Shown here piece by piece: positions 11,379-23,628 of a stretch of 64,000 nt of DNA (positions are counted from its first letter, which is position 1; each line of letters opens with the position of its first letter). Source of the stretch: Neurospora tetrasperma FGSC 2508 (taxonomy: Eukaryota > Ascomycota > Sordariomycetes > Sordariales > Sordariaceae); assembly GCF_000213175.1 (NCBI RefSeq), contig NW_009799100.1, positions 2,549,952 through 2,613,951 on the forward strand, read 5' to 3'. Position numbers and translations under genes: made by a program. The notes under the pieces were generated by a model, which was not told the DNA's origin, searched no databases, and worked only from the letters and a program-made list of their open reading frames with translations.

Positions 11379-13936
11379 TTATCCCTCAATATCCGCATGA
11401 TGTTCCTCGTCAGAGCATTCACCTCCCCCAGCCCCCATCGACGTCGTTCTTTGCATCAACCTCTTACTTGCTATCCTTGGACTCTTTGAGGGACTCTTTG
11501 ATGGACTCTTGGCGCTCTTGGGGCTACTAATCACCCCTTGTCCGTGCCCTGGGGGTCTTCGTTTCCTGATCGGCTCTGTTGCCCGCTTGCCCGCTTTGAT
11601 TTGTTTCCTTCGCTTCATAGCGGCAGTGACAGTAGCGTCTGGCGTTGATGGAGGAAGCAATTTTTTGTTGCTCGTGTCGTTTTGCTGCTCCTTATCTTCA
11701 TCCTCTTTCTCTTGCATCTTTTGTTTCCCTTTCTCGCTCTTTGTATTCTCGGGTGTCTTGATCTCGGCGATATCCTTGCTCTGGTTTCTGGGAGAAATAG
11801 GGGTGATAGGACGAGTTTCACTGTTAGCAATAGCCATCTCCGAACTTTGTATCCCACGACAGTTCAAGACAACCGGTGTCCTCTTCGTTCCTCGCGACCC
11901 TTGCAACGAAAAGGTTCCATCACTCCCAAACGTCCGAGTTCGTGGAACATGGCCCACCACTCCATGGTAGATATCTCCGCTGAGAGTGTGAAGGTGTTGG
12001 GGTTTAGGCGAATGAAGAGGGATAGGGGACATCAACATTGAAGAGTCTTTATAGTCTGTCTCATCTGAATCATCTTCGACACCTGTGTCGAGGACATACC
12101 TCTGTTGTCCGACTGCCCTCCCAAACGAACCGGCATTGATCGGAGTAGTGGTCCATGAGGAGCAACGGCAATGCTGGCTCTGAACTGTGGCTTCCCGCTC
12201 AAAGAGGGTGCTCGAGTCCAAGAGCCCGGGTAGCTGTGTACCATGTGCACCATAGCCAAAGTCATTGAAGAGTAGCTCTTCCTCGCTTTCGCCGGTGTGA
12301 CGTTGGTGTCCCTTGATAGAGGACGCGTCTGTTGATATGTAGTCGTCAATGTTGAAGTTATCGGGAGCTTCTGGTATCGGGAGAAATGTCAAGCTCGGTA
12401 ATGGTGTAGCGCTCTTGAACGAAGTTTGGCTCAAATTAACCGAGGTATCGGCTGTATGTTGGGATCTTGAAGGCGAAGACGGGTTGGATCTCATGTCCGA
12501 AATCGAGACAGTGGAGGATGAGCTTGACCATGATCGCTCGTGATGGTATTCGGGGTTCACCGCAAAACACTTCACTGACGATGCATTTGATAAAGGGCTA
12601 TGGCCTCTTGGGGCCGATTGCTCCTCGTTTGCTGTTACACGAGGAATTAGTACTCTAGACACAGGGGCGTCTCCTCAGCCACCAACGAAAAGCTTAGATA
12701 GGCTACTTACGGGATAATGGTGTAGATTTGATAGTCTGTGGCAGTTTCAAAGACAGAGTAGCATCCCCAGCAGACGGTTTCAGCGTACTAGCAGCGATGG
12801 TCCTGAGGGGCCATTCGATGACAGGAGGGTGATCATGCACTTCGGTATCCTGTTCTGTGGTGGCGGCTGTCTTCGGAACATTGGTGCTCTGGTTCGATGC
12901 GACAGGCACATATGGATTGACAGATCGGGACTGTTGCAAATTACAGTTCACTGGCAGCCGTACATCTAGAGAAAGCGTTCTATCCGGATGTGCGTAGGAA
13001 GGAGATGTTGGTTCGTAGGATGTTATTGCCCGCGGCGAGGTCTGGGAGATGGTCGAGCTGGTCGACAAATCGATAGGAAGATTCAAAGCCACCGCTGGTG
13101 CCCTGGCTCTACGGCTGTTCGGTTCCGATTCAAGCCTTTTTGTGATCTCATCCATTTTTGACTTTTCTGAGATCATGGAGGAACGAGCATAAAATGCCTT
13201 GACCGAGGGTGAGTCCAGGTTGTGACCGTTTTCTCCCAGATTCCTCTCTGCAACATCCTCGCCATAATCTCTGATGCCTGTAGCTTTCATTCGTATCTTG
13301 AAGTTGATGGGCTTGATTTCAGAGTGCGCTTCGATTATATCTCTGTAACGGCTTCCGGTATTGCTGACAATAGAGTTACTTCTTGAATGTACCGAAGGAG
13401 CAACTTGTGGCTGGGCGAAGACAATGGTATCGATCCCATTCTGAGAAATTGATCGGGGACGTGGTGAAGTCTCGGGTCTGGCCATACGGAATGAAAGTGG
13501 AGGTGGTCTCTTGAGGAGGCTTTTCGCACCTCGTGTAACTCGTAAGCTGCCACCGGCCCCTAACGAGCGAGAAAGTGTCCGAAGCCCATTCGGGGCTGAG
13601 CTTGGTCGCTCGATATCCTCCGCTCGAAAGCTAGGGGTGACGGGACTTGGCATTGGGAATCCATCGGTCACTAACCCATCGGCTCTGGCGGCAATCTGGG
13701 CATCGCTGACATCTCGCGGAAGGAACTTGATTTGGAGCGGTCCATTTCCTCGTGCCGGATTCGTTCCTATCTGTGTTAGTACACAAGTGGCTTGACGTGA
13801 TGAAGTATAAGTGTGAGAGCTCACCTAGAACTGGGGGTGCTCCAGCAACCATAGCCTCATAATCTAACGATTTGGGAGACACATCCATCTTGCTCTTGTT
13901 ACCCGACCTCTTGCTGAATAGTCTAAGAAAGCCCAT
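11379..13936 (-). CDS. Hypothetical Ser/Pro-rich protein with basic C-terminus
   Basis: There are three exons, 13936-13825, 13766-12711 and 12631-11379, joined by introns of 58 nt (13767-13824) and 79 nt (12632-12710), giving 806 aa. In the first intron the AG of CTAACACAG sits on the branch point and is out of frame. The next AG (ATAG) restores frame, so I used it. The product is low in predicted order. It starts with a short basic head (MGFLRLFSKRSGNKSK) and continues through Ser/Thr/Pro-rich sequence with many RxxS-like sites. It ends with a Lys/Arg-rich block containing KRRKQ, RKRRPP and a repeated SPSK motif, followed by an acidic tail. The basic block looks like a bipartite nuclear signal or a DNA/chromatin contact. 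I recognise no domain and give no function. The start is in a CACAATGG context. Confidence 0.75.
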
Positions 13937-16843
13937 TGTGATGACTGGAAGCTGCTATCAGCAGCTAGAAAGACTTTGCAGCCAGCCCAAAGGCTTAGGG
14001 TGAGAGCACTCTAGGGGAATAAAGATGTTGTCGGTATGTGGATAAGCGCAGACACCAAACTCAAAACTAGTTTGGTATCCTGCTTCCAAAAAAAGTACCT
14101 TGGTTGAGTTTTGTGTCGAACTAGGCGTAGGATATCAGAAGTGATCAACCAGAAATCTCAATAAAGTCTATGTTGTAAAGTGAAAGATGCAATGTAGGAA
14201 GCGGGAAAACAAGGGAGGAAAACAGTAACAGAAAAGTCACAGGGTGGCAGAAGCGGATCGAGAAAAGCAGCAGAAGGAAAGAAAAGGAGGAGGGGGGGAA
14301 GAAGAAAGCAAACAAAATCGGCCGGTGTTTCTTCGAGAAGGATGGGTTTCCTAGCCATCGTTCCAGACCAAGAAGAAATGCCCCCCAAGCCTGCAGTTTA
14401 CCACGCAATCAAAGCGGCTGCTGAGGATGAAGGACATGTTCACTCAGCATCTCGCTGGCACAGCATGCGCAGCTGAGGTACTAGGTTACGCCGTGGGCTT
14501 CCGAGAGGTTGCCATGAGAGGCTCAGTGTCCGTGGAATTCGCTTCTGCATACTAGATAGCCCAATTGACTTGACACTGGCTTTGTTCAAGTGGTGAAGAG
14601 TCGGGATTGGTTGGAATAGGTTTGACATGGCTCACATCTTGGGGTTTCCCCGGCGTGAGGTAGCACACTCGGGAGGATGAGTACATGTCGAGTGAGCGTG
14701 TCTGTTTCTGATTTCTCTCTCCTCACACCGTATCTGGCATTTCTTGCCTGTCTTCACTAGGTAGCACTGACTGGGTGAAGTTCATGACAGTGGAGCGTCA
14801 AGCAACAGCCGCTCGACATGGTGACTGTCCAGCTTTGGATGTCGCGGGGAATGAAGGCATACGGATGTTTGAGTTCTTGCTTATTTCGAGCAGTGAGGCT
14901 GCCGTACAGCGTTTGTTTGAAGTCGTCTGTGGCGGATGATCTACGATATTGGACTGGACCAACGGAGATCAACCTTCCGTCATGGAGATATCTGTCAGGT
15001 ACCCTTTCCCTTCGGTCACATCAGTCTCCCTGCGTTTGCTTCGCTTCTGCCACTCTCGCCTCATGCATCGCCCGCCTCGATTGCAGTGGTGTGTTTCTAA
15101 CAGAATTAGGGAAGGCGCTGTTTGTGGTCGGTAACCAAGGTACTCAGGCGTCATCATCTCAGCTGCAGTTGCTGCTTTGGGTCAGTGATAAATTACCATG
15201 GATGATTCATGTTACCATGGCCGACGCACAAGCAAGACACGCATCGCTGATGATCCCAGCTGATATGGATGATCGAAGTAAACAAATGACCGAAGCTAGC
15301 ACGGCTAGAAATCAAGAAGAAGCTTGATGGTACAGGAGCGAGAAGAATGGGGTAGCTACCACTGATCTCATCCCGAGAAGCAAGGGAGCTAGGCGACCCC
15401 CCTGGCCTGGTTATATTCAGCGATCTTTGCGATGTCTGGCGCAATGATCGCTGCTTGGGCGGTTACTAGCCGAACGTCTGGGGGCTTCGTTTTCTCGCCT
15501 GGACGCCTCGAAGGCCTCGCTACCCAATCACAGCCCATGTCGCCATCTGATTTGGGGGCCTTCGTTTTCTTTCCATGCAGCAAACTGTCTGTTTCCATCC
15601 TTCTAGCGGTTCAGAAGAACCGGGGTCTTTTTTGAGGTAGGATGCTCCCTTGTCAGCGACACTACCCTCAAGAGCCATTCATAGGGAGCCGGAGATGTCT
15701 TGGCTTTCCCTCAAAAGTACGCCAACGTTCGTATACTTTCGGTTTCCAAAAGTTTGTAGAGTCGCGTCTAGCACAGTATGATGGACTAAAATTGAATTAC
15801 AAAGGGGGCTCCCAAGGCCAATGATCATGTTCATATCTGAAGTAGTGAACGATCGAGGATACAGAGGTTTCACGTACTTATCAGAAGATTAGACCTGACC
15901 TCATCTTTGGGAATTGCTTCGCAGAGCAGGTGTGATCGCGAATATCAGATCTCTTACTAAAGAGTCCAGAGCTTCAAGGGTTCGTAGTATCCGCGGAGCC
16001 ACCCGACTTCTTCCTCCACGGAAGCAATCAGAGTGGCCCAGATAGCTCAAATTCCAAGGCCGTGTTAATTTCTTCCCGTTTGGCCATGCCAGTTCCCGTC
16101 GGCAGAAGGGTTTTGCCTTGTTTGTACCCGCTTGCTCCGGCCGTTACCCATACATATGGACATATGGATGAGTAGCCACTTGTTGACCTGGTTTTTGGTC
16201 TTCGAGTGCTCATTAGCCCCGTCATGCTGTTGAGACGTTCTTATTTTCGCGAATCGCTCTGAGTTCTTGACATAAGTTACAGGGGTATGCCGGTAGCCAG
16301 ACTGCTTCTCGTATCACGTATTCGTTGCACTTGTCCGGTGTCATGTTGCTCGAATCTGATTGTTGTCCTTGTCAACTATGCATGCCTGGACCTTCCTCGG
16401 GAGCCCCTTATGTAGGGAAAAGTGTCACATGTATAGTAGTCGCCGGGATAACTCAGCTCCACCCGAGGCTGATCAAGAGCGTCCGTAGTCCCGGCCACGG
16501 GGAACTGGGGATTTCTCTTGACCGACATTCCAGAGATCCTACCAAACTGATGCTTCCCAATACTTTGTGATTGAGACGGGTTCCGGGTGTCTGGACTCCG
16601 ACGAGTAGCTATTGTGAAATTCCTGTGATAATTCAAGTAAATCTATGCTATGTCTTTGCACCGTCATCAATAATCCATGCATGGAATATTCGTGGGACTT
16701 GTACATACGCTTGCTGATAATCAACCCTTTTTATCCCTTGAGCTGGTTCTACAACACAAGGCAAGGCGGAATCCTGGTGTAAGGGCTTATCTCGCGTCTT
16801 CCAACGACTCGAGCAGGAGATGCGCATCTCTTCCACCCACTCT
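13937..16843. other. Large intergenic region, nothing supported
   Basis: This is 2.9 kb without a supportable gene. Open frames such as 14818-15327 (+) are short, lack family resemblance and lack splice-compatible neighbours. The left part is the promoter and leader of the Ser-rich gene, with a purine-rich (GGAAAG-type) tract at about 14190-14310. The right part is the 3' flank of the ubiquitin hydrolase. No RNA gene was recognised. Confidence 0.5.
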
Positions 16844-17605
16844 CTAATCGAAGCTGCTGGCAAGTGCCACACAGCTGAACCTCAAATCGCCGCCCCCTCT
16901 CTCTAGGAACTTGAGCGGTCCAAGCGTCAACGCCGCTTGGCTCAGGACATCATCGTCCTTGCCAAGTTCACCCCTCTTCAGCGGTCCCTTTCTGCGTCCG
17001 TCTAGCTCCCACAAGCCTCCATCCTCGGTCTTGACGAAGCAGACATAGTGCAGATCGACCTCGTCTGTAGCGGCCGGTGCTTCGGTATCGCCCTGGGTCG
17101 CCGCGCTCTTGTGGGCATTAGCCAGCTCAGAGTTCGTTTCCAGCACTCTTGCCCTCGCAACGGGATCCAGCGGTGTCGCATCCTTGATGATTTTGTCCAG
17201 GGTCGAACCCTCTTCCACAAGCTGGCGGGCCGGCCCGTTGATGGCCGCATGGAGCAGACCCATCAGACCGCAGGCGTTGCGGATTGTCTGGCGAAACCAG
17301 AGAACAGGCTCTAGCGGGCCCTTGCCTGAGTAGTCTTCGAGGAGAGAGTCCTCAGCGAGGCGAGCCGATTCGTAGGCGGCCGAGACGGGGAAGACCATCA
17401 GCAGAGCCAGGGCAGGGCGCGGGATGAAGGCGAGCATGTCTGGGTCGGTGAGGGAGTAGACGTCGTGAACCTGGAGGGAGGTCGAGAGACCGAGCTTATG
17501 GAGGAGGCTGGTCATGAGTTCGGGGTTGGCTTCGAGGGGGATGAAGGCCGGACGATCGGAAGCAGCGGGGACGCCGCCGTGGGGATCAACTTCGTTGGAG
17601 GCCAT
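16844..17605 (-). CDS. Ubiquitin carboxyl-terminal hydrolase, UCH family (peptidase C12)
   Basis: This is a single-exon gene of 253 aa, close to the 230-240 aa of UCH-L3/YUH1-type enzymes. All catalytic residues are in place: oxyanion Gln106 and nucleophile Cys112 in FRQTIRNACG, His186 in DLHYVCFV, and Asp202 in LWELDGR. The N-terminal PLEANPELM and LHKLGLS segments and the DVYSLTDPDMLAFIPRPALALLMVFP stretch (residues 48-73) are typical of the family. The enzyme releases ubiquitin or Nedd8 from small C-terminal adducts and processes precursors. The crossover loop, about residues 150-182, is rich in Ala and acidic residues. The usual QTIGN-type Gly is Arg109 here. The start at 17605 lies in a CATCATGG context and is the only good ATG upstream of the fold. 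It is tandem with suv3, about 0.8 kb apart. Confidence 0.93.
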   Translation of the reverse strand: MASNEVDPHGGVPAASDRPAFIPLEANPELMTSLLHKLGLSTSLQVHDVYSLTDPDMLAFIPRPALALLMVFPVSAAYESARLAEDSLLEDYSGKGPLEPVLWFRQTIRNACGLMGLLHAAINGPARQLVEEGSTLDKIIKDATPLDPVARARVLETNSELANAHKSAATQGDTEAPAATDEVDLHYVCFVKTEDGGLWELDGRRKGPLKRGELGKDDDVLSQAALTLGPLKFLERGGGDLRFSCVALASSFD

Positions 17606-18401
17606 GATGATGGTAGTTCGGGAGGTCTATCTGTGCGCTTGGTTGTCTTTGATGCTGAAGATATCTTCAAAAGACTTGATCAGCTTATGCTCGATGAGAG
17701 TGCCTAGAGTATACCTAGAGTGCCGGCAGCTTGATGAAGCTTGACCCCGCGGTCGGCGCGCAAAACAACCCCCTCTGATCTACCCAGCTGGGGTCCGGTT
17801 GCTGTAAGCAGAAGTCTGGAGCTTACCTTGTTGTTTCCACCTGTTAGGCTTGCTGTGGAAGTTGTGGTGATGGGTTGGTGATTTGTCGTGGTGGACGACA
17901 GCTGTAATCGGAAGAATTGTTGCCAGTGATGGTGCCTAACCGAGGGCACCCATGTGATGATATCATATGCACACTGTGGAGACCTCGACAGTGGATGGTG
18001 GGAGCGCAGCCCCAGAGACAGCTGTAAACCCGCTAGGCGCTTCAGGAACAGCACAGTATATCTGTACACTACACTAATCACCATGCAGTGGAACATGATA
18101 CTCGAGCGGTCCACATTGAAATGTCTGAAAGAGATCAGCAACACCAAGGGCAAAAGAAGACTAGAAATTGTAGCTACAGAGAGGAACTTGTACTTCCAAG
18201 AAGCTTTTATACATCGAATAACAACTCCCCAATCGCTAGGCTAACCAACTTGCCCCCTAATACCAACGCCGACCATCCATGTAGTTCTACTGGTGGCATT
18301 CAAATCCGTTTCGGTAGAGATACATATATCATAATACACGCCCAGCTCCAAGCTTCCATATAGTACAGATACCTTCCATATAGTACAGATATTGGAGGTC
18401 T
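17606..18401. other. Intergenic region with tandem 20-bp duplication
   Basis: This contains the ubiquitin-hydrolase promoter and leader and the suv3 3' flank. No gene is supported. An open frame at 17704-18153 (-) has no family features. A near-perfect 20-bp tandem duplication at 18353-18392 is listed separately. Confidence 0.55.
18353..18392. repeat. 20-bp tandem duplication
   Basis: The unit CTTCCATATAGTACAGATAC at 18353-18372 is followed immediately by the same unit with one base changed at its end (18373-18392). It sits just past the suv3 stop codon, in the presumed 3' UTR. It looks like a recent slippage or duplication event. Confidence 0.85.
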
Positions 18402-20863
18402 TTATCCTCGAGAGACACGGCTGTTGGGGTTCGCAGTTGTCCTGCGAGCGCGAACTGGCAGAGCAGCATTGACCTCCTTCTTCTCCCGATACAGCGGCTC
18501 CTCGTGTCCCTCTGCGTCCCACAAACCGGGACCGCTCTCAGCGACAGGAGCCTCCTCAGCCTCTGCGCCAAGGAGTTTCTCTTCCTTCTTGCTATGCGAC
18601 TGGGCCTGGCGTCTGAGCATCTCACGACGTCTTTGTTGCTTGTCTGCCTCGTAATCGGCAGCTTCCAGACAGTTTGTGATCTTCTCCTCAACCAGAGATT
18701 TGACGTGAAACGCCAGTTTTTGGCTGACAAACACGCCACGGTACCGATAGCTGAGCCACAAATACAGAGTGACAGCTTTATGGAGACCTTCGAGTCGCAG
18801 CAGGTAGTTCTTTTGTCCCTGGGGATCAAGCTGTGAAGCATCAACATCGAGCGCCTCCAGATCAACCTCGGGAATCTCGAGCAAGTGACCTCCGGATAAG
18901 TTGGCAATACTCCAAGCGAATGCCCTGAGAATGTCTTTTTGACCCTTTTCCCGGAGTGAAACAGGGGCTGTCAGCAAGACCGATCGGTCGTATATGCTGA
19001 GGTCGAACTCCTTGAGGACATCGGAGATGTCGAGATGCTCGCCAAAGCTGCACATGTTGAAGGAGCTCGAGAGCCGTGCCATTTCCCTGAGTCTGGACAG
19101 AACGAACGCAAGTGGAATATCGGGAGAGAACAGGGAGGCAAACCGCTCGATGATGTGCGATGGCGGCAAGATACCCGCCGCGGCAATGGGCTTGGCGTCG
19201 TTTTGAAGATGTTTTCTGATAACACCGAGATCCTGTTCATCCATAGCTGTGACGAAGCCCGGCGCTCCCCACTTGCTGAAGGCAGACGTAGCTGAAGTCT
19301 CCTCTTCTTTGCCGGAGCGAACAGCATCAGTGGCTGTCCTATAACGACCAGCCCTACCGCCAATCTGCTTGACTTCCGGGATTGTCAGAGGGCGATGCGC
19401 CATGCCGTCGAATTTGAATGCCGATTCGAAGACGACGCGTTTGATCTCTAGGTTCAGACCCATGCCAATAGCATCACTGGCGACCAGGAAATCGTACTCG
19501 TTGTTCGGGTCATTGAACAAGGCAGCCTGCGCCGCTCTGGTTTCGGGCGGCAACGAGCCATAAACAATGGCACATTTACGCCCAGTCGCTTCTTCGATAC
19601 CAGCTTTCAGAGAATGCAAATTGACCCGAGAAAACGAGATAACAGCGTCGCCTTTTTGGAGGTTCTTGAAGTCGGTGCCAACAGCTTGCTCCATGGGAAG
19701 CAAGGGGTTCAGTCTCTGATAACGATGCACAATACACTTGTCACCCAAGCGAGCACAGAGTTCCTGTATCAGATCAACCACTCTTTCCTCGCCACAGAGA
19801 TGAAGCTCCTTTGCTTGGCAGCCCAGAACTGCCTGGGTCCAAGCCCAACCACGGTGTTCGTCGGCGATCATTTGAATTTCGTCAATGACAGCGACATCAA
19901 CCTTCCAGTTCAATGGCGTCATTTCCACCGTACAACTTCGGAAGAACATGTCGGCGTCTTCCGGTATCCTCTGTTCCTCGCCTGTGATGAGGGCACACGA
20001 TTTGCCCTTTGCAGTAAATCGCGTGTAGATTTCGTGCGCCAGCAGGCGGAGAGGACCGGCATAGATGCCCGATTTCGCGTTTTCCAGAGCTTTCAAGGCG
20101 TTGTAGGTCTTTCCAGAGTTCGTCGGGCCGACGTGCAGGTGAATAGTGCGCTGCAGTTGACGAGTCGCAGGGAACCATTCGTAAGGGAAGCGCAAATCGG
20201 CAAGTCGTAGGTGTAACTCTGTGGTGGACTTGGAGAACTGCTTGCGCATCAAGAAGGTCTGGAGCGCGTAACGAAGCTCCTTGGTCAATCCTGCCGCATC
20301 CCCCTTGATAAAGGCAGAGCGCAAGTTCCAGAACAGAGGGTTATCAGTCCGCGACGTCATGCCGAGTGCGCTGGCCAGGTGAAAGGACCTCTTCAGAGCC
20401 TCTTTGAAGAAGGAGATCTCTTGGTAGTAGCTCTCTTGAGTGTGCAGTCCGAATGCTCTGTATTCCCGGTGCTCTGGGTCCCATTGTCCCAATTCCCATA
20501 GGAGGTGATTCAAACGGTGCTTTGTAAGGTCGTAGAACTCGTCGTATCTCTGCCGCAGCGCCGGCTCCGAGGGCGTCGTCCTGCGCTGTGCCCTTTCCCG
20601 GTCATTGAGGCGTCGTCGAAGCTGTTCATCAGCTGGCAGATCCTGCAAGGCGAAAGAAGGTCAGCATTCCGGAAGATGAGCGCTAGGGGCGGAAGATGTC
20701 GAGGGAATCTAACATTAAAAGATCTAATTGAAGTGTCGGAAGCGGTCTTGGAGCTGCGCGGCGCGGGCTTCTTGGGTGGTTTAGACGACTTCACCCGAAA
20801 GCGGCGAGTAACGAGGACTGCGCTCCGCGGACATCTCCAGGCCTGCCCTAACAACGCATTCAT
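18402..20863 (-). CDS. suv3: Mitochondrial ATP-dependent RNA helicase SUV3
   Basis: There are two exons, 20863-20714 and 20642-18402, joined across a 71-nt intron (20643-20713; donor GTTAGA, branch CTGAC, acceptor GCAG), giving 796 aa. Exon 1 supplies a 50-residue Arg/Lys/Ser-rich, acid-free N-terminus typical of a mitochondrial presequence. The helicase core has Walker A GPTNSGKT at 222-229, DEIQ at 304-307 in place of DEAD, the ISFSRVNLHSLK and YGSLPPETR blocks, the DAIGMGLNL block and motif VI QIGGRAGR. The C-terminal SUV3 domain reads LYLWLSYRYRGVF. In fungi SUV3 is the helicase of the mitochondrial degradosome, acting with a 3' exonuclease on intron and antisense RNA. The extreme C-terminus is a charged, poorly conserved tail. 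Without the upstream exon the frame has no ATG before the conserved core. Confidence 0.95.
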
Positions 20864-21482
20864 GACGGTGGACGAAGTGCGCCGGCGATCATGCTCGTCG
20901 TTCGAGTGGGCACAAGGTGTTGGTTTTCAGAGGCGTGAACTTGAGCCCGGAACAACGTGGGATGGAGGCGCTACAACAATTCTTATCGTGGAGTTTCTGA
21001 CCTTCGGCTCCAATTCTTTTTCTTTATCGCTTGGTTCCTGTCCTTCCACAGACGGGAGCACTCCTACTCTTGGCACTGTGCTGCCTTTGACCCCTGCAGT
21101 GGGACTATTCACCCCCCGGCTGAACTCGAAACCGACCCACCCGCCAAGCCCACAAGGCCGTCAAAGGTGGAGTGGTCCTGCATCGTCATCATGCAGCCCG
21201 TGAGTGGACAGTGACACTTAACTACTGAGCCCGCTCTGTAACCTCAGTGGCAACCACCGTGACCGACAGCTACACTGCTACACTAAGTAGAAACAGCATT
21301 TTTCGAATCTCGGGTCTCGATTAGTTCAGCATTGATCATATCATTCGATCACCACGAGCCGCGATCCGCCATCTTGAGACTTGGACGCTGAGCCATTCAA
21401 CCTTCTTTCATACACAACACCCCGCGGCCTGGTGATTCCGACCCAAAGAAATCTTGCTATACCTCTTTGCGCGCATCCAAAA
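20864..21482. promoter_or_regulatory. Divergent promoter region, suv3 / VAMP7-type SNARE
   Basis: A 619-bp gap separates the two start codons, which point away from each other, so both promoters must lie here. I see no clear TATA box. The half nearest the SNARE gene is CT-rich on the sense strand, as is common for Neurospora leaders. Confidence 0.5.
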
Positions 21483-22282
21483 ATGGCTTCATCATCGACT
21501 TCAGCAACTCCTCTCCTCTAGTACGTTACTTCACCACCTTACCTACCTTATCTGACCAGCCCTCGCCGATCACTGACACCCCTCTCCGCAGCTCCTGCAT
21601 CGCCCACAACACCACCATCCTAGCCGAGTGCACCACCTCCGCCTCGTCCCAGACCTCCTCCCTCGCCTCGCTGATTCTCCCCAAGATCGACCACTCGACT
21701 CCTCAAAAGCTCACCTACACTCATGGCTCCTACCACATCCACTATATGTCCGAGTCGCCCTCGGACTGGACGTCGCAGCCCTCTGCCTCCTCCGCGGGAG
21801 GGCTCACCTTCTTGGTCGTGGCCGACTCCTTCCTAGGGCGCCGCATCCCCTTCGGTTTCTTGGTTGAAGTCCGCAAGCGCTTTCTAGCCCAATACCCGCC
21901 TGGGCCGACCAACGATTTCTCGGACATGCCCAACTATGGCACGGCCTCGTTCAACTCGGAGCTCAAGACACTCATGGTCGACTACGGTACCACGGGCCAG
22001 GGACAAAACGATGCAATCACCAACGCTAAGCGGGAGATTGAGGATGTGAAGGGCATCATGACTAGGAACATTGAGGGTCTGCTGGAGAGAGGCGAGAGGA
22101 TTGATCTGTTGGTGGATAAGACGGATAGGTTGGGCGGCAGTGCGCGCGAGTTCAGGGTTAGGAGCAGGGGGCTCAAGCGCAAGATGTGGTGGAAGAATGT
22201 AAAGCTGATGGCGCTGTTGGCGCTGGTGGTGGTGTTGATTGTGCTGTCGATCGTGCTTGCGGTGAAGAACAGCTTGCCATGA
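21483..22282 (+). CDS. Longin-domain R-SNARE, VAMP7 type
   Basis: Exon 1 is 21483-21520 and exon 2 is 21592-22282, joined across a 71-nt intron (donor GTACGT, acceptor CCGCAG), giving 242 aa. The junction restores the longin-domain opening LLYSCIAHNTTILAEC. The longin fold runs to about residue 130, including FLVVADSFLGRRIPFGFL. The SNARE motif spans about 152-212 and has the zero-layer arginine R171 in IMTRNIE, followed by LLERGERIDLL. A basic juxtamembrane stretch (RGLKRKMWWKN) precedes a single C-terminal anchor of about 20 residues and a short lumenal end. Proteins of this type mediate fusion at vacuoles or late endosomes; in filamentous fungi the VAMP7-type protein likely does the work of yeast Nyv1. 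Exon 1 is only 38 nt and a purely open-frame search would miss the true start. Confidence 0.93.
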
Positions 22283-23628
22283 AGGATCGGGTTGGGAGAC
22301 CTGGTCTTGGGCTTCCAATTGCCTGAGTGGACTTGGATTTAATGAGTGACGGGTTACGAAAATACGGGGTCTCATGTCGTTATGGCTTTCTGCTCTTGTT
22401 GTCACTATAATTTTGGCGTTTTCCTCCATATCCTGCGGTTGCGTTCTATTCCTTTGCTAATGTTTGCTCCGGTTATAACATGTAGAGCCTGTATCATCGC
22501 TTCGTTTTTCAATCGGATGCTCTTCTCTCCTTGATCACTTGTGGACGCAATGTCCCGCCGGGAAATGAGGACAGAGTGGCTGCAGTCACGGTGTTGGTGA
22601 TATGAAAGAAAGAAATTCAGGGAGCTTGAAGATTTACAGCACCTAACCCAACGCAAATTGAAGTCCCCGGTCATTTGTGTATTAACGAAACGAAAGACGA
22701 TAACTATACAAACATTGTCTTCATCAGTACCAGGTCCGACAACACGGAGCATCGCCTGCTTTTCTTTCGTCAACAGCGACAGCCACAAGTTCTCCACCAA
22801 AAGCGTCCGCTTCACTACGATAACAGTAACGTCTCGCTTAGTATCATCATCACCTCCTCTGCCGTCAAAATCGCCCATAAGAAATCACCGGAAGAATAGA
22901 AGAAATAAAACAAAAATCAGATGATGAGACCTAGTCAACCAGCACCCCCAGACCCCTCACCGCTACCTCATCAATAGTTTGCCCCCCATTCTTGGGCGAC
23001 GCGCCACGTCGTATTGCCGTATCGTGACTGTCGTCAGATTGTCAAGGGGACTGTCGCGTTGCCGGACGGATGCGGATAGATCGGGCAAACACCTGGGGGG
23101 GACGGAGCGGACGGGGCTCCTTTGGTCGAAAATTGTACCCGTTGTCAGGAATTAAACGGGCGAGGGCCATGGTGAGGGCCTGTGAGTCTGGTTTGGTTGA
23201 TGATTTGAACTTGCCCTTTGCTGAATCGCTTGACGATATGTTTCATTGACAACGTTGAAAGATCAGGGTGAAAGACCTAGTGTATAGCTAGGGTCCTAGT
23301 TGGTTAGTCACTGGTGCTTGGTGGTCCGTTGTCGAGTGAGTTGCCGAGAAAAAGAGAATTGGCATGTTGTAATGCCAAGTTGGAAGGTATTTGTATATAT
23401 TCTGTCTTGATTTCGGCTTGAGATCATCAGTGATTGCTTGAGACCGCACGACCGCACGCAGTCCGTTCCATAATGTCCCAAGACCCCGAGATACGATAAT
23501 GGTGATACGGGTTGTTAAGCTCGTTGTAAACAACACCATATCATGGGGCGTCAGAAATGCCCCCGAGTCTCGACTGTATGTCTCGCATCTGACGCCTCCT
23601 CATCCACACCGATTTTCATCCAGCATCC
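22283..23628. other. Intergenic region, nothing supported
   Basis: This is 1.35 kb after the SNARE gene. Short frames at 22405-22924 on both strands have no recognisable content. The sequence around 22960-23120 is G/C-rich. I see no RNA gene or repeat. Confidence 0.5.

Noticed and set aside
14818-15327. + frame of 169 codons
   Set aside because: No motifs and no matching splice signals, in a region rich in stop codons on other frames; not supportable as a gene.
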